Position numbers and translations under genes: made by a program. Below are positions 45,012-53,696 of a stretch of DNA of 64,000 nt, piece by piece (position 1 is the stretch's first letter; the number at the start of each line of letters is the position of its first letter). The notes below the pieces were generated by a model, which was not told where the DNA came from, did no database searches, and saw only the letters and a program-made list of their open reading frames with translations. Source of the stretch: RYN-428 sp035551995 (GTDB lineage: Bacteria > Planctomycetota > Phycisphaerae > Tepidisphaerales > Tepidisphaeraceae). The stretch lies in contig DASZME010000058.1 of assembly GCA_035551995.1 (NCBI GenBank), positions 36,967-100,966 on the forward strand, given 5' to 3'.

Positions 45012-46049
45012 ATGTCCACTCTCGCGCATATCGTCGCTCTTCTGGGCTGTCCCGTGCCCGCCACGACGTCGGCCGATATCACCGGCATCGCTTCGCTGTC
45101 CGAAGCGACGCCGACCGAAATTTCATACGTGGCGTCCGACGCTTTCGTGCACGAGCTTGCGCAGACGCGGGCGGCGGCGATCATCGCTCAAAAGCGCGTC
45201 AAGCTCCCGGCGACCTGGACCCGCCCCGCCCTGATCGTTGACGACGCCGACGTGGCGGTGGCCAAGGTCCTGGCGCTGTTCGCCCCCCCGATCCCGCGGC
45301 CGCCGGCGGGCGTCGATCGCATGGCGCGCGTTGACGCGTCGGCCACGCTGGGCGAAGGCGTCGCCATCGGGCCGTTCGCTTTTGTCGGCGCTCGCGCTCG
45401 TCTGGGCGCCAGAAGCGTTATCCATCCCGGCGTCTATGTCGGGCAAGACGTGAGCCTCGGCGACGACTGCGAACTCTTTCCGAACGTCACCATTCGCGAA
45501 CGCGTTACGCTCGGCCATCGCGTCGTCATCCATTCCAACAGCGCCATCGGCGCGGACGGCTTCGGCTATCGCTGGGACGGCCAACGGCATGTGAAAGTCC
45601 CGCAGATCGGACAGGTAATTATCGAAGACGACGTTGAAATCGGCGCCTGCTCGTGCGTCGATCGCGCCAAATTCAGCGCCACTCGCATCGGCCGGGGGAC
45701 CAAGATCGACAATCTGGTCCAGATCGGCCACAACGTGCAAACCGGCCCGCATTGCATCATCACCGGATACGTTGGCCTTGCCGGGTCGGTGAAGCTGGGC
45801 GCCGGGGTTGTGCTGGGCGGGCGGGCGTCGGTTCGCGACCACGTCAGCATCGGCGACGGCGCCATGATCGCGGGCCTGAGCGGGGTGGCCGATGATGTTC
45901 CCGCCGGGCAAATCTACAGCGGCACTCCCGCCATTCCCCATCGGCAAAACCTGCGCGAACAAAAAGCGTTGCGCCGCCTGCCGGACTTGCAGGTGCAGAT
46001 CCGCGCGCTGCAGGACGAAATCGAATCGCTCAAGAAAAAGTCGCCGTAA
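45012..46049 (+). CDS. lpxD: UDP-3-O-(3-hydroxyacyl)glucosamine N-acyltransferase
   Basis: The 345-residue protein has the LpxD layout: an N-terminal uridine-binding domain and a left-handed parallel beta-helix of hexapeptide repeats (VIHPGVYVGQDVSLGDDCELFPNVTI). The catalytic His lies in NLVQIGHNVQTG. A short helical tail ends the chain. It adds the N-linked acyl chain in lipid A synthesis, which implies a lipid A-type outer membrane. It closes the bamA-skp-lpxD block. Confidence 0.95.
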   Translation: MSTLAHIVALLGCPVPATTSADITGIASLSEATPTEISYVASDAFVHELAQTRAAAIIAQKRVKLPATWTRPALIVDDADVAVAKVLALFAPPIPRPPAGVDRMARVDASATLGEGVAIGPFAFVGARARLGARSVIHPGVYVGQDVSLGDDCELFPNVTIRERVTLGHRVVIHSNSAIGADGFGYRWDGQRHVKVPQIGQVIIEDDVEIGACSCVDRAKFSATRIGRGTKIDNLVQIGHNVQTGPHCIITGYVGLAGSVKLGAGVVLGGRASVRDHVSIGDGAMIAGLSGVADDVPAGQIYSGTPAIPHRQNLREQKALRRLPDLQVQIRALQDEIESLKKKSP

Positions 46050-46168
46050 GGCGTGCCCCGGGCGCGGCGGAAGTTTAATCAGGTTTGCGCAACGGAAGAA
46101 ATATTTGTTCAGCGCCGTTCCTCGCGCCGCCTGTCTATACTATTGCATCCGTGCAAAAGGAGTTGGAC

Positions 46169-47155
46169 ATGCGCGTTTGTGCAACATTTCCGCGTATCGC
46201 GTTTTTCGCTCTTTCGCTTTTTCTCATTCCCGCGCTTGGCGCGGAACCGCGGCAAGTTGAGCCCAACGCGCCGGCGGTCGAGAAAATAACGGTTCCCGCC
46301 AAATTCATGCGCTTTACCGATGACGGTCACGCCGGCGGGAAGTTTGAAACCGCCGCCGTCACGTTCAGGAACAAAGACGGCGTTTCCGTCCGGCTTGTCG
46401 GCGCGATTCATGTCGGGGAACGCTCTTATTATCAGGCCCTCAATAAAAGCTTCGAATGTGACGATGCCGTCCTCTATGAGTTGGTGAAGCCAAAGGACGC
46501 CGGCGTTCCTCAACCGGGGCAAAAATCGGATAACCCGATCAGTCAATTCCAGCACATGCTCAAGGATGTGCTCAATCTTGATTTTCAACTCGACGATATC
46601 GATTACGGCAAGCCGAATTTCGTGCATGCCGACATGGATGCCGAAACCTTCGCCAAAATGCAGCAGGAACGCGGCGAAACGTTCGAGATGCTGATGCTCA
46701 AGCAGGTCATGAAAGCGTTCACGCAGGGCGACAACGACGATAAATCCAAGCCGGCCGAAGACCCCGACGCCGGCAAGACGGTCGATACGCTGATTCAGAT
46801 TCTCACGCGGCCGGACATGGAACGGCAGATCAAGCTGGCCGTCGCCAAACAACTCGACACGATCGAGACCGGCGCCATGGGCCTGGACAACCCGGACGGA
46901 TCGGTCATCGTCACCGAACGCAACAAAGTGGCGATGAAAGTGCTGGAGAAAACGATCGCGGCCGGGCAGAAGAAAATCTCCATTTTTTATGGGGCGGCCC
47001 ATATGCCGGACATGACCACGCGGCTGAAGGAGATGGGATTTTCCCCGGTTTCGGTCCAATGGAACACGGCGTGGGATTTGACGATTCGTCCCGATCAGCC
47101 TTCGGGCGCCGAAAAATTGCTTAAGGAACTGTTCCATGCTTTCGATGACAATTAG
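46169..47155 (+). CDS. TraB/TIKI-like exported protein, copy 2 (328 aa)
   Basis: The ATG at 46169 has AAGGAG 6 nt upstream and starts a signal peptide (MRVCATFPRIAFFALSLFLI). The conserved blocks match copy 1 at 33964-34947: VGAIHVGERSYYQALNKSFE, LYELVKP, DDIDYGKPNFVHADMDAETF, VIVTERNK and IFYGAAHMPDM. The most different part is the acidic insert DNDDKSKPAEDPDAGKT. The presumed metal-binding His and Glu residues are kept, so both copies may be active hydrolases. It precedes an ABC exporter pair by 24 bp. Confidence 0.82.
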   Translation: MRVCATFPRIAFFALSLFLIPALGAEPRQVEPNAPAVEKITVPAKFMRFTDDGHAGGKFETAAVTFRNKDGVSVRLVGAIHVGERSYYQALNKSFECDDAVLYELVKPKDAGVPQPGQKSDNPISQFQHMLKDVLNLDFQLDDIDYGKPNFVHADMDAETFAKMQQERGETFEMLMLKQVMKAFTQGDNDDKSKPAEDPDAGKTVDTLIQILTRPDMERQIKLAVAKQLDTIETGAMGLDNPDGSVIVTERNKVAMKVLEKTIAAGQKKISIFYGAAHMPDMTTRLKEMGFSPVSVQWNTAWDLTIRPDQPSGAEKLLKELFHAFDDN

Positions 47156-47179
47156 ACCATTTTTCGGATTGGTGAGACT

Positions 47180-47926
47180 TTGATCGACGTTGTCGACTAC
47201 CACAAAACCTACGGCCAGACCGTTGCCGTCGCCGGGCTTAGCTTCCATGTGCGCGCTGGAGAGATCTTGGGCCTGCTCGGTCCGAACGGGGCGGGAAAAA
47301 CCACCACGATGCGCGCCATCACCGGCATCATTCCGCCGACCCGCGGTCAGTTGCGCGTGGCGGGGATCGATGTCGTCAACGATCCGGTCGGCGCCAAAGG
47401 GCAGCTTGCATATGTGCCGGACGACCCGAAATTATTCGATACGTTGACGGTGTGGGAGCATCTGGATTTTGTCGCCGCCGCATATCGGCTTCGAGACTGG
47501 ACCGCCCACGCGGGACGGCTTCTGCATCAATTTGAGTTAACGCCCAAGAAAGACGCCGTCGCTCACGACCTGTCGCGCGGGATGCGCCAGAAACTCGCGT
47601 TGTGCATGGCGTATCTGCATCACCCCAAGGCCATTTTGCTCGACGAGCCGATGACCGGACTCGATCCCCGCGGCATTCGCACGCTGAAAGAATCCGTCGT
47701 CGAGCGCGCGGCCGAGGGGGCGGCGGTTCTGATCAGCTCTCACCTGCTGGCGCTCGTGGAAGACCTCTGCACGCATCTGCTGATCCTGCACCAGGGGCGA
47801 TCGCTTTTCTTCGGAAAGATCGCCGAGGCGCGCACGGCGTTCGCCGCGGTGGACCAGGCTTCGTCGCTGGAAGAACTCTTTTTCCGCGCCACCGAGACGT
47901 CCTCTTTATCGCTGATCGGGAAATAA
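47180..47926 (+). CDS. ABC transporter ATP-binding protein (248 aa)
   Basis: A TTG start at 47180 with GGTGAG 3 nt upstream fits the reading frame; no ATG is available near. Walker A is LLGPNGAGKTTTM, the signature is LSRGMRQKLALCMAYL, and Walker B is AILLDEPMTGLDP followed by a switch His in ISSHLLALVEDL. It pairs with the membrane protein that starts 21 bp downstream. The substrate is unknown. Confidence 0.93.
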   Translation: MIDVVDYHKTYGQTVAVAGLSFHVRAGEILGLLGPNGAGKTTTMRAITGIIPPTRGQLRVAGIDVVNDPVGAKGQLAYVPDDPKLFDTLTVWEHLDFVAAAYRLRDWTAHAGRLLHQFELTPKKDAVAHDLSRGMRQKLALCMAYLHHPKAILLDEPMTGLDPRGIRTLKESVVERAAEGAAVLISSHLLALVEDLCTHLLILHQGRSLFFGKIAEARTAFAAVDQASSLEELFFRATETSSLSLIGK

Positions 47927-47947
47927 TATCAGCGAGCGTTATTCCCA

Positions 47948-49558
47948 ATGATTCATCCGGCGCTCTACAAGCTCATCGGCCTGCAATTCGGCGCCGCCGG
48001 CCGGCGAATGATCCGCGGCGCCAGATCGCCGGGCCGGGTTCTCGTGTTTCTTTTGGGCGGCGTCATTTGCATTCTCTGGCTTTTCTCGACCCTTCTCACC
48101 CTCCGTCATCGCTCCGATCCGAACTGGATTCGCGCCATTATGCCGTTGGCCCTGCTCGGCATCTGCTTCATGACCGCCATCACCTCCGCCGGCGACAAGG
48201 CGATCGCCTTCACGCCCGGCGAAGTCGATCAACTTTTCCCCGGCCCCTTCACCCGCCGCGAACTGCTCGGGTACAAACTGATCAAAAGCACGCTGGCCGC
48301 GGTTCTCACGGCGCTGGTTCTGTCGGTCGCCATGTTCCGCCACGCCCGCTGGTGGCCGGCCTGTTTCTTCGGCGTTTTCATGTCGCTGCTGTTCGTGCAA
48401 TGGTTCAGCATCGCCCTTCTTTTGGGCGGCCAAGCGATCGGAACATCCGCTCATACGCGCATCCGTAAATTCGTTCTCCTGGGCGCGGGCATCGTATTTA
48501 TCGTCGGCGCCCGCCCCTGGTTTGCCGCCGGCCTTCATTCCGGTAAGGCCGCCGTTTACCAGTTTCGCGTGTCGCCGATCGGCCACGCGCTGCTGGCGCC
48601 GCTGGATCCCTTCGGCGAACTGATGACTGCGGCCAACGCCCTCACGACGCTGAAGTTCGCGTTCGTCACGGCGATCATCAACGGCGCGTTGCTCTCGATC
48701 GTGTTCATGCTCGACGCCCACTACGTCGAAACCGCGATCGCCGCCAGCGAACGCCGCTACGCGAAGCTTCAGCGCGTTCGAGCGGGATCGTTTTTATCGA
48801 TGGGCGTCGGTAAGACGTCTCAATGGCATCTTCCGCGGTTGCCCTGGTTGTTCGGCGCCGGCCCAATCGCGTGGCGGCAGTTGACCACCGCCGCCCGAAG
48901 CTCCCGCGGCTTGCTGATGTTGCTGGCGATCGTCGCCGTCGGCGCCGCTCCCGCCCTCGCCAACGTCGGCCCAGGCATGAACGTGATTCAACTCCTGCTC
49001 GGCGTCATGGCGTGGCTGACCTTCCTCTGCTCGAGCATGTTCAGCTTCGACTTTCGCGGCGACATCGACCATATCGAAGCCATCAAAGCGCTTCCGTTGC
49101 GCGGCTGGGCGGTGACGATCGGCCAGCTTGTGGCGCCGGTGCTATTGTTGACGATTTTCCACTTCCTGCTGCTGGGTATCGCCGCCGCCACGATCCATTC
49201 ACGCCGGGATATTCTGCTGGCGGCGATAGCGCTGGCGCTTCCCTTCAACACGATCCTCTTCGAAGCGGAGAATCTGGTTTTTCTTCTCTTCCCCAGCCGA
49301 CCCGCGGCGGTGAGCCCGGGCGATTTTCAGGTCTTGGGTCGGAAATTCATCTTCCTTCTCGGCAGGATGCTGGTCGTCGCAACCGCATGTATCGTCGCGC
49401 TCATACCGGCGGGGTTGACATATATATTGACCGGCGGGCGCCTCCGCGCCGCGACGGCCGTTTGCTGGCTTTTCCTGGCGGCCGAGGGAGCGATACTTGT
49501 GCCCGTCATCGCAATTGCGTTTAGACGGTTCGATCCGAGCATCGATACGCCGGCGTAG
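47948..49558 (+). CDS. ABC exporter membrane protein (536 aa)
   Basis: About twelve hydrophobic segments are visible, in two groups (residues 30-230 and 315-530) separated by a charged loop. DKAIAFTPGEVDQLFPGPFTRRELLGYKLIK and the central FSFDFRGDIDHIEAIKALPLRGW resemble the putative ABC exporter family PF16962. Its ATPase is the preceding gene. It probably exports a lipid, peptide or small molecule across the inner membrane. Confidence 0.85.
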   Translation: MIHPALYKLIGLQFGAAGRRMIRGARSPGRVLVFLLGGVICILWLFSTLLTLRHRSDPNWIRAIMPLALLGICFMTAITSAGDKAIAFTPGEVDQLFPGPFTRRELLGYKLIKSTLAAVLTALVLSVAMFRHARWWPACFFGVFMSLLFVQWFSIALLLGGQAIGTSAHTRIRKFVLLGAGIVFIVGARPWFAAGLHSGKAAVYQFRVSPIGHALLAPLDPFGELMTAANALTTLKFAFVTAIINGALLSIVFMLDAHYVETAIAASERRYAKLQRVRAGSFLSMGVGKTSQWHLPRLPWLFGAGPIAWRQLTTAARSSRGLLMLLAIVAVGAAPALANVGPGMNVIQLLLGVMAWLTFLCSSMFSFDFRGDIDHIEAIKALPLRGWAVTIGQLVAPVLLLTIFHFLLLGIAAATIHSRRDILLAAIALALPFNTILFEAENLVFLLFPSRPAAVSPGDFQVLGRKFIFLLGRMLVVATACIVALIPAGLTYILTGGRLRAATAVCWLFLAAEGAILVPVIAIAFRRFDPSIDTPA

Positions 49559-49575
49559 GGCCAGGGAAGGATCGG

Positions 49576-49767
49576 TTATCGTGGCCCACGGTCAATGTCA
49601 TTGGGCCACTGCGGGTCATGGCCAAAATCTTTTTGTAGTTCGGGCGACAGGTTTCGGCCATCCGCCGGCATATAGGCCGGTTGTGTCGTGGCTGAGGTGC
49701 TTGTTGATTCACAGCCGGCCACCAAACCAACCAACACGAACGCAATCGCGATAGGCAAATATCTCAT
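49576..49767 (-). CDS. Small lipoprotein (63 aa)
   Basis: The ATG at 49767 has GGGAG about 10 nt upstream. MRYLPIAIAFVLVGLVAGCE is a clean lipoprotein signal (Cys19). The mature part is only 45 residues, hydrophilic, with Thr/Ser-rich start and the tail PQWPNDIDRGPR. No family is recognised. It lies downstream of the response-regulator gene on the same strand and may share its transcript. Confidence 0.65.
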   Translation of the reverse strand: MRYLPIAIAFVLVGLVAGCESTSTSATTQPAYMPADGRNLSPELQKDFGHDPQWPNDIDRGPR

Positions 49768-49845
49768 CTCATCATCTCCCGGCGAACGCGGCATCCACCT
49801 CGGGCGGTGCAATCCTGGCGCCGCTGGGAAGACATTCATTTGCAA

Positions 49846-50445
49846 TCAGCCGATGGAAAAGCCGAGTTTTTGATACTCTTCCAGCTTGTAATACAGCGTC
49901 CGGCGACTGATGCCCAATTCCACGGCAGTTGCGGTGCGGTTTCCGTTGAGGCGTTCGAGCGTCGCGAGGATATGCTGGCGTTCGACCTCGTCCAGCGTCA
50001 TCCGTTCGACATGGGTCGCCGTCGCCCCGGCCGCCTCGGGGTATTTTGCGGGAAGTCGCCGAAGGGCCCGGTCCAGCGCTTTTTCCAATTCGCCCAGATG
50101 ACATGGCTTGGTCAGAAACTCCACCACATCCATATGCACGGCTTGCTTTGCCGATTCGACGCTGGCAAATCCGGTCAACACGATCGCTTGAATTTTCGAC
50201 TGCCGCTGGCGAAGGCGCGCGAGAAGTTCCATCCCATCCATGCCGGGAAGATTCAGATCGAGCAGAGCGATGTCCGCCGGGTCTGATTCGCCGAGGCGTA
50301 TCGCCTCTTCGCCGCTTCGGGCGACGACAACGTCAAACCCCCAGTTCATGAGCGCGCGTTGCAAGAGCTCGCGCAGGCGCGGCTCATCTTCGACCACGAG
50401 TACGCGGGTATCGGGTCGCGGCGCCTCCGGCCGGGAAACAGCCAT
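49846..50445 (-). CDS. Response regulator with Fis-type HTH, RegA/ActR-like (199 aa)
   Basis: The ATG at 50445 is chosen because GGAGGTG is 5 nt upstream. A receiver domain occupies residues 12-130, with acidic pocket VVEDE and phosphoacceptor Asp63 in LLDLNLPGMDG, Thr in LTGF and Lys in TKPC. A Fis-type helix-turn-helix follows (NRTATAVELGISRRTLYYKLEEY, 170-192). There is no AAA+ domain, so it is RegA/ActR-like rather than NtrC-like. Its partner is probably the kinase encoded 238 bp upstream. Confidence 0.92.
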   Translation of the reverse strand: MAVSRPEAPRPDTRVLVVEDEPRLRELLQRALMNWGFDVVVARSGEEAIRLGESDPADIALLDLNLPGMDGMELLARLRQRQSKIQAIVLTGFASVESAKQAVHMDVVEFLTKPCHLGELEKALDRALRRLPAKYPEAAGATATHVERMTLDEVERQHILATLERLNGNRTATAVELGISRRTLYYKLEEYQKLGFSIG

Positions 50446-50599
50446 ATGCACACCTCCGTTTTCTCGGTTCGATTCCATATCGAAACCTGTTCATCACTCG
50501 TAGCGCCGCCGTCTGGGCGCTGTTATCAAGGCTGGAAACGGCCAGACCTTTGTTACGGGTCAGTCGACGCATCGTATTGAAGGTATTCCCATATTGGTG

Positions 50600-50672
50600 A
50601 CGCGACCTTGAGTCGCGAACCACGCCCCGCAAGCGGGGCCGCTAAACATAGGAACGCTACGGCAACCTGAAA
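50600..50672. repeat. Dispersed intergenic palindromic repeat, copy 2
   Basis: The core at 50626-50647 is identical to 33792-33813 and includes the palindrome CCCCGCAAGCGGGG. This copy also has an upstream palindrome, GCGAC-CTTGA-GTCGC (50602-50616). It sits in the gap between the kinase and response-regulator genes. Confidence 0.7.
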
Positions 50673-50683
50673 GATAACCTACA

Positions 50684-52312
50684 TCACGACGAGACACGCA
50701 ACAATTTAGCGCTCTCGTCACTTTCACGGCGATCGCCGCTCCCGCCCTTTTGGTCGCCGTCGCTCGTCGCCGCCGCAAGGCGCACGACGAATCGGCTGCC
50801 CTTCCCCGGCCCATCGCTGTGCGCCACGATCGATCCGCCATGTGACTGAACGATCGCATAACTGATCGATAAGCCGAGGCCGCTTCCGTGCGATCGAACG
50901 GCGCCGGCCTGAGGCGAGCCGCGTTTTTCCGTGAAAAACGGCTCGAATATCCGCTCAAGCGTCTGCGCCGACATCCCGCGGCCGGTGTCGCTGACGGACA
51001 GTTGAACAAAGCCGCCGTCCGCTTCGACATCGATCGTCACCTCTCCGCCGTCGCTGGGCAACGCCTCCAGGGCGTTGAGGGCGAGGTTCAGCACCACCTG
51101 TTTCATCTCCGCTTCCACGGCACTGACGATGAGTTTATCGCGCTCGGCGGCGTCGCGCGGCGCGACGACGGCCAGCCGGCGATGACGATATTCGCGGAGA
51201 CCGCCGATGATCGAAACCACTTTATCCGCCACGTCGGCCAAGCATACATTCTGGCGGTTTTCGTCTCCCTGGCGAGCGAGAGAGAGAAGTTTTCCGGTGA
51301 TGTCCTTGCAGCGGAACGCTTCTTCGCAAATGATTTCGAGCGATTTAATAATATCGCGCTCGCGGGCGTCGGCGGCGGGGCCATGGCCATTATCGGTCGA
51401 ACGGTGAGTCCTGATCTGCTCCAGAGAGAACTCGGCATACCCGCTGATAATGCCGAGCGGATTGTTGATTTCATGGGCGACGCCGGCGGCGAGATAGCCG
51501 ACGCTGGCGAGGCGCTCGGACTGGATCAACTCTTTGCTTTTGCGGGCGACTTTTTGTTCCAGATCGTGGTAGAAGCCGTCGAGTTCGCCGGCCATTGCAT
51601 TGAATTCGCCGGCGAGCTCGACGAATTCTTCCCCGCCGCGCGGCGCAAGGCGCTGGGTAAACTGACCGGCGGCGATTTTACGAACGCCGATGCGCAAGGC
51701 GGCGAGCGGGCCCATCACGTCGCGGTATTGCATAACGCCCAGCACGATGGCGGCGATGACGACCGCGAGGCTGATGCCGGCGACCGTTCGCGCGGTAACC
51801 TGGCGGCGGTGAATGGCCGAGGCCTGGTGTGATTCGATGGCGCCGCGAATGTTGGACGCCAGCACGCCGATCTTTCCGATCGCCGCGCTGATCGCGCCCG
51901 CGTCGGCCGCCAGAACATCCGTATCCAACTCCCGCTCCGGCGGCGTGGCGAGCTGTCGCACCGCGTCGGCCAGCGCCGCCTTGACCTTCAGCCGTGCCTC
52001 CACGTCGCGTTTCGCCGAGGGGGCGCGGTTTTTAGAATCGGCGGCGTCGATGAAAATTTCAAATCGCTCGGCGGCCGTCTCGGCCTCCGCGCGGGCGCGG
52101 ACGCGGTCGGGATGATCCGGTAGAATAAGTGTTTTGGCCGTCGCGAGGCGCGATCCGACTTCATACACCTCGCGCAGCTCCTGGTAACCCGCGACCGCCG
52201 ACCCGTAGTCCTCATGCAACGCGTTCAATCCCCACAGCGCAGCGGCGCTGACGAGCAGCAAGCCCACGATCATGGCCGCGATTTGCAAACCCATCTTTCG
52301 GCGGAGGGTCAT
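50684..52312 (-). CDS. Membrane sensor histidine kinase (542 aa)
   Basis: A first membrane helix is at residues 9-28, a periplasmic region of about 145 residues follows, then a second helix (176-193). A HAMP-like linker leads to the phosphoacceptor His280 in VAHEINNPLG. The ATP-binding domain has the N box LNLALNALEAL, and G boxes VSDTGRGMS and GSGLGLSISYAIVQSHGG. The N-terminus could also begin 20 codons earlier at 52372. The likely target is the regulator at 49846-50445, in an operon interrupted by a dispersed repeat. The signal is unknown. Confidence 0.9.
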   Translation of the reverse strand: MTLRRKMGLQIAAMIVGLLLVSAAALWGLNALHEDYGSAVAGYQELREVYEVGSRLATAKTLILPDHPDRVRARAEAETAAERFEIFIDAADSKNRAPSAKRDVEARLKVKAALADAVRQLATPPERELDTDVLAADAGAISAAIGKIGVLASNIRGAIESHQASAIHRRQVTARTVAGISLAVVIAAIVLGVMQYRDVMGPLAALRIGVRKIAAGQFTQRLAPRGGEEFVELAGEFNAMAGELDGFYHDLEQKVARKSKELIQSERLASVGYLAAGVAHEINNPLGIISGYAEFSLEQIRTHRSTDNGHGPAADARERDIIKSLEIICEEAFRCKDITGKLLSLARQGDENRQNVCLADVADKVVSIIGGLREYRHRRLAVVAPRDAAERDKLIVSAVEAEMKQVVLNLALNALEALPSDGGEVTIDVEADGGFVQLSVSDTGRGMSAQTLERIFEPFFTEKRGSPQAGAVRSHGSGLGLSISYAIVQSHGGSIVAHSDGPGKGSRFVVRLAAATSDGDQKGGSGDRRESDESAKLLRVSS

Positions 52313-52516
52313 ATCGAAATCATAGGGGATCGCCGGCCGGTTGTGCGGAGCAATCCATGCGAGCGGCGACATCGTCGTTGGGCGCGAATCGAGCGTGCCG
52401 CGCACGATGATGCGGTGGACGCGACGGGCGGCGGAACATTTGGATGCGGGATTGCCCGTACCGTTTGACGATCGCATCTCCTATACTCCGCCCGGTCATG
52501 CAAAGGAGATAGCGCA

Positions 52517-53518
52517 ATGAACGTGTTGGTTGCCGGCGGAGCGGGATATATCGGATCGCACACGGTGAAGCGATTGCGGGAAGCCGGACATACGCCCGTC
52601 ATCTATGACAATGTCTCGCGCGGCCATCGGGAAGTGATCGACATCCTGAAAGTCCCGGCGGTCATCGCCGACCTGAACGATTCGGCCACGCTCACCGCGA
52701 CGCTGCGCGAGCACAAGATCGATACGGTAATGCACTTTGCCGCTTACGCGTATGTCGGCGAGAGCGTCGATAAACCGCTGATGTATTACCGGAACAACGT
52801 GGCGACCACGGTCAACGTCCTTGAGGCGATGCGGTCCGCGAACGTGACGCGGTTTGTCTTTTCCAGCACGTGCGCGGTCTATGGCGATCCGGAAAAAATC
52901 CCGATCACCGAGGATGAAAAGAAGGCGCCGGTCTCTCCGTATGGGCGGAGCAAGCTGATGGTCGAGCACGTGCTGAATGATCTGGCGACGCCGCAGGCAT
53001 GGCCGGAGTTTTCATTCGCCGCCCTGCGCTATTTCAACGCCAGCGGATGCGCCATGGACGGATCGATCGGCGAAGACCACGACCCCGAAACCCATCTCAT
53101 TCCCGTCATCCTGCAGGCGATCCTCGGCGTGCGCCCCGGCATCACCGTCTTCGGAACCGACTACCCCACCCCCGACGGCACCAATGTCCGCGACTATATT
53201 CATGTCGACGACCTGGCCGACGCCCACATCAAGGCGATGGAAAAGCTTGAGCCGGGAAAACCGATCTTCTGCAACCTGGGAACCGGCCGCGGATTTTCAG
53301 TTAGAGAAATCATCGCGACGGCCGAAAAAGTGACCGGCAAAAAAGCGCCGGTGACATATGGCCCGCGCCGCGCGGGCGACGCCATCGCGCTCTATGCCAA
53401 TCCGGCCCGCGCCAAGGAATCGCTGGGATGGGAGGCCAAACACAAGGACCCGGAGACGATTATTCAATCGGCCTGGAACTGGCACAAGGATCATCCCCGC
53501 GGCTATGCAAAAAAATAG
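52517..53518 (+). CDS. galE: UDP-glucose 4-epimerase
   Basis: AAGGAG precedes the ATG. The 333-residue SDR enzyme has GGAGYIGSHTV (NAD binding), SSTCAVYG (catalytic Ser/Thr) and YGRSK (catalytic Tyr and Lys), plus the typical AMDGSIGEDHDPETHLIP and RDYIHVDDLADAH. It interconverts UDP-glucose and UDP-galactose and could serve envelope polysaccharide synthesis. It seems to be transcribed alone, divergent from the kinase and convergent with the sigma-factor gene. Confidence 0.95.
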   Translation: MNVLVAGGAGYIGSHTVKRLREAGHTPVIYDNVSRGHREVIDILKVPAVIADLNDSATLTATLREHKIDTVMHFAAYAYVGESVDKPLMYYRNNVATTVNVLEAMRSANVTRFVFSSTCAVYGDPEKIPITEDEKKAPVSPYGRSKLMVEHVLNDLATPQAWPEFSFAALRYFNASGCAMDGSIGEDHDPETHLIPVILQAILGVRPGITVFGTDYPTPDGTNVRDYIHVDDLADAHIKAMEKLEPGKPIFCNLGTGRGFSVREIIATAEKVTGKKAPVTYGPRRAGDAIALYANPARAKESLGWEAKHKDPETIIQSAWNWHKDHPRGYAKK

Positions 53519-53696
53519 GGAAGTGCTATCTCCGCACGTCCGAGCGGCGGCAGCGAAGATGCCGCCATGGCCGGGATCGTCCAGCGTGGCGTGCCCGAAC
53601 GCCGACGACGCGGATCATCGGAGAATAACCGGCGAATTCATCGACGACATTTCGCACCGACTCTCATCGGATCAACAAAGATCAGGCAAAACCGAT

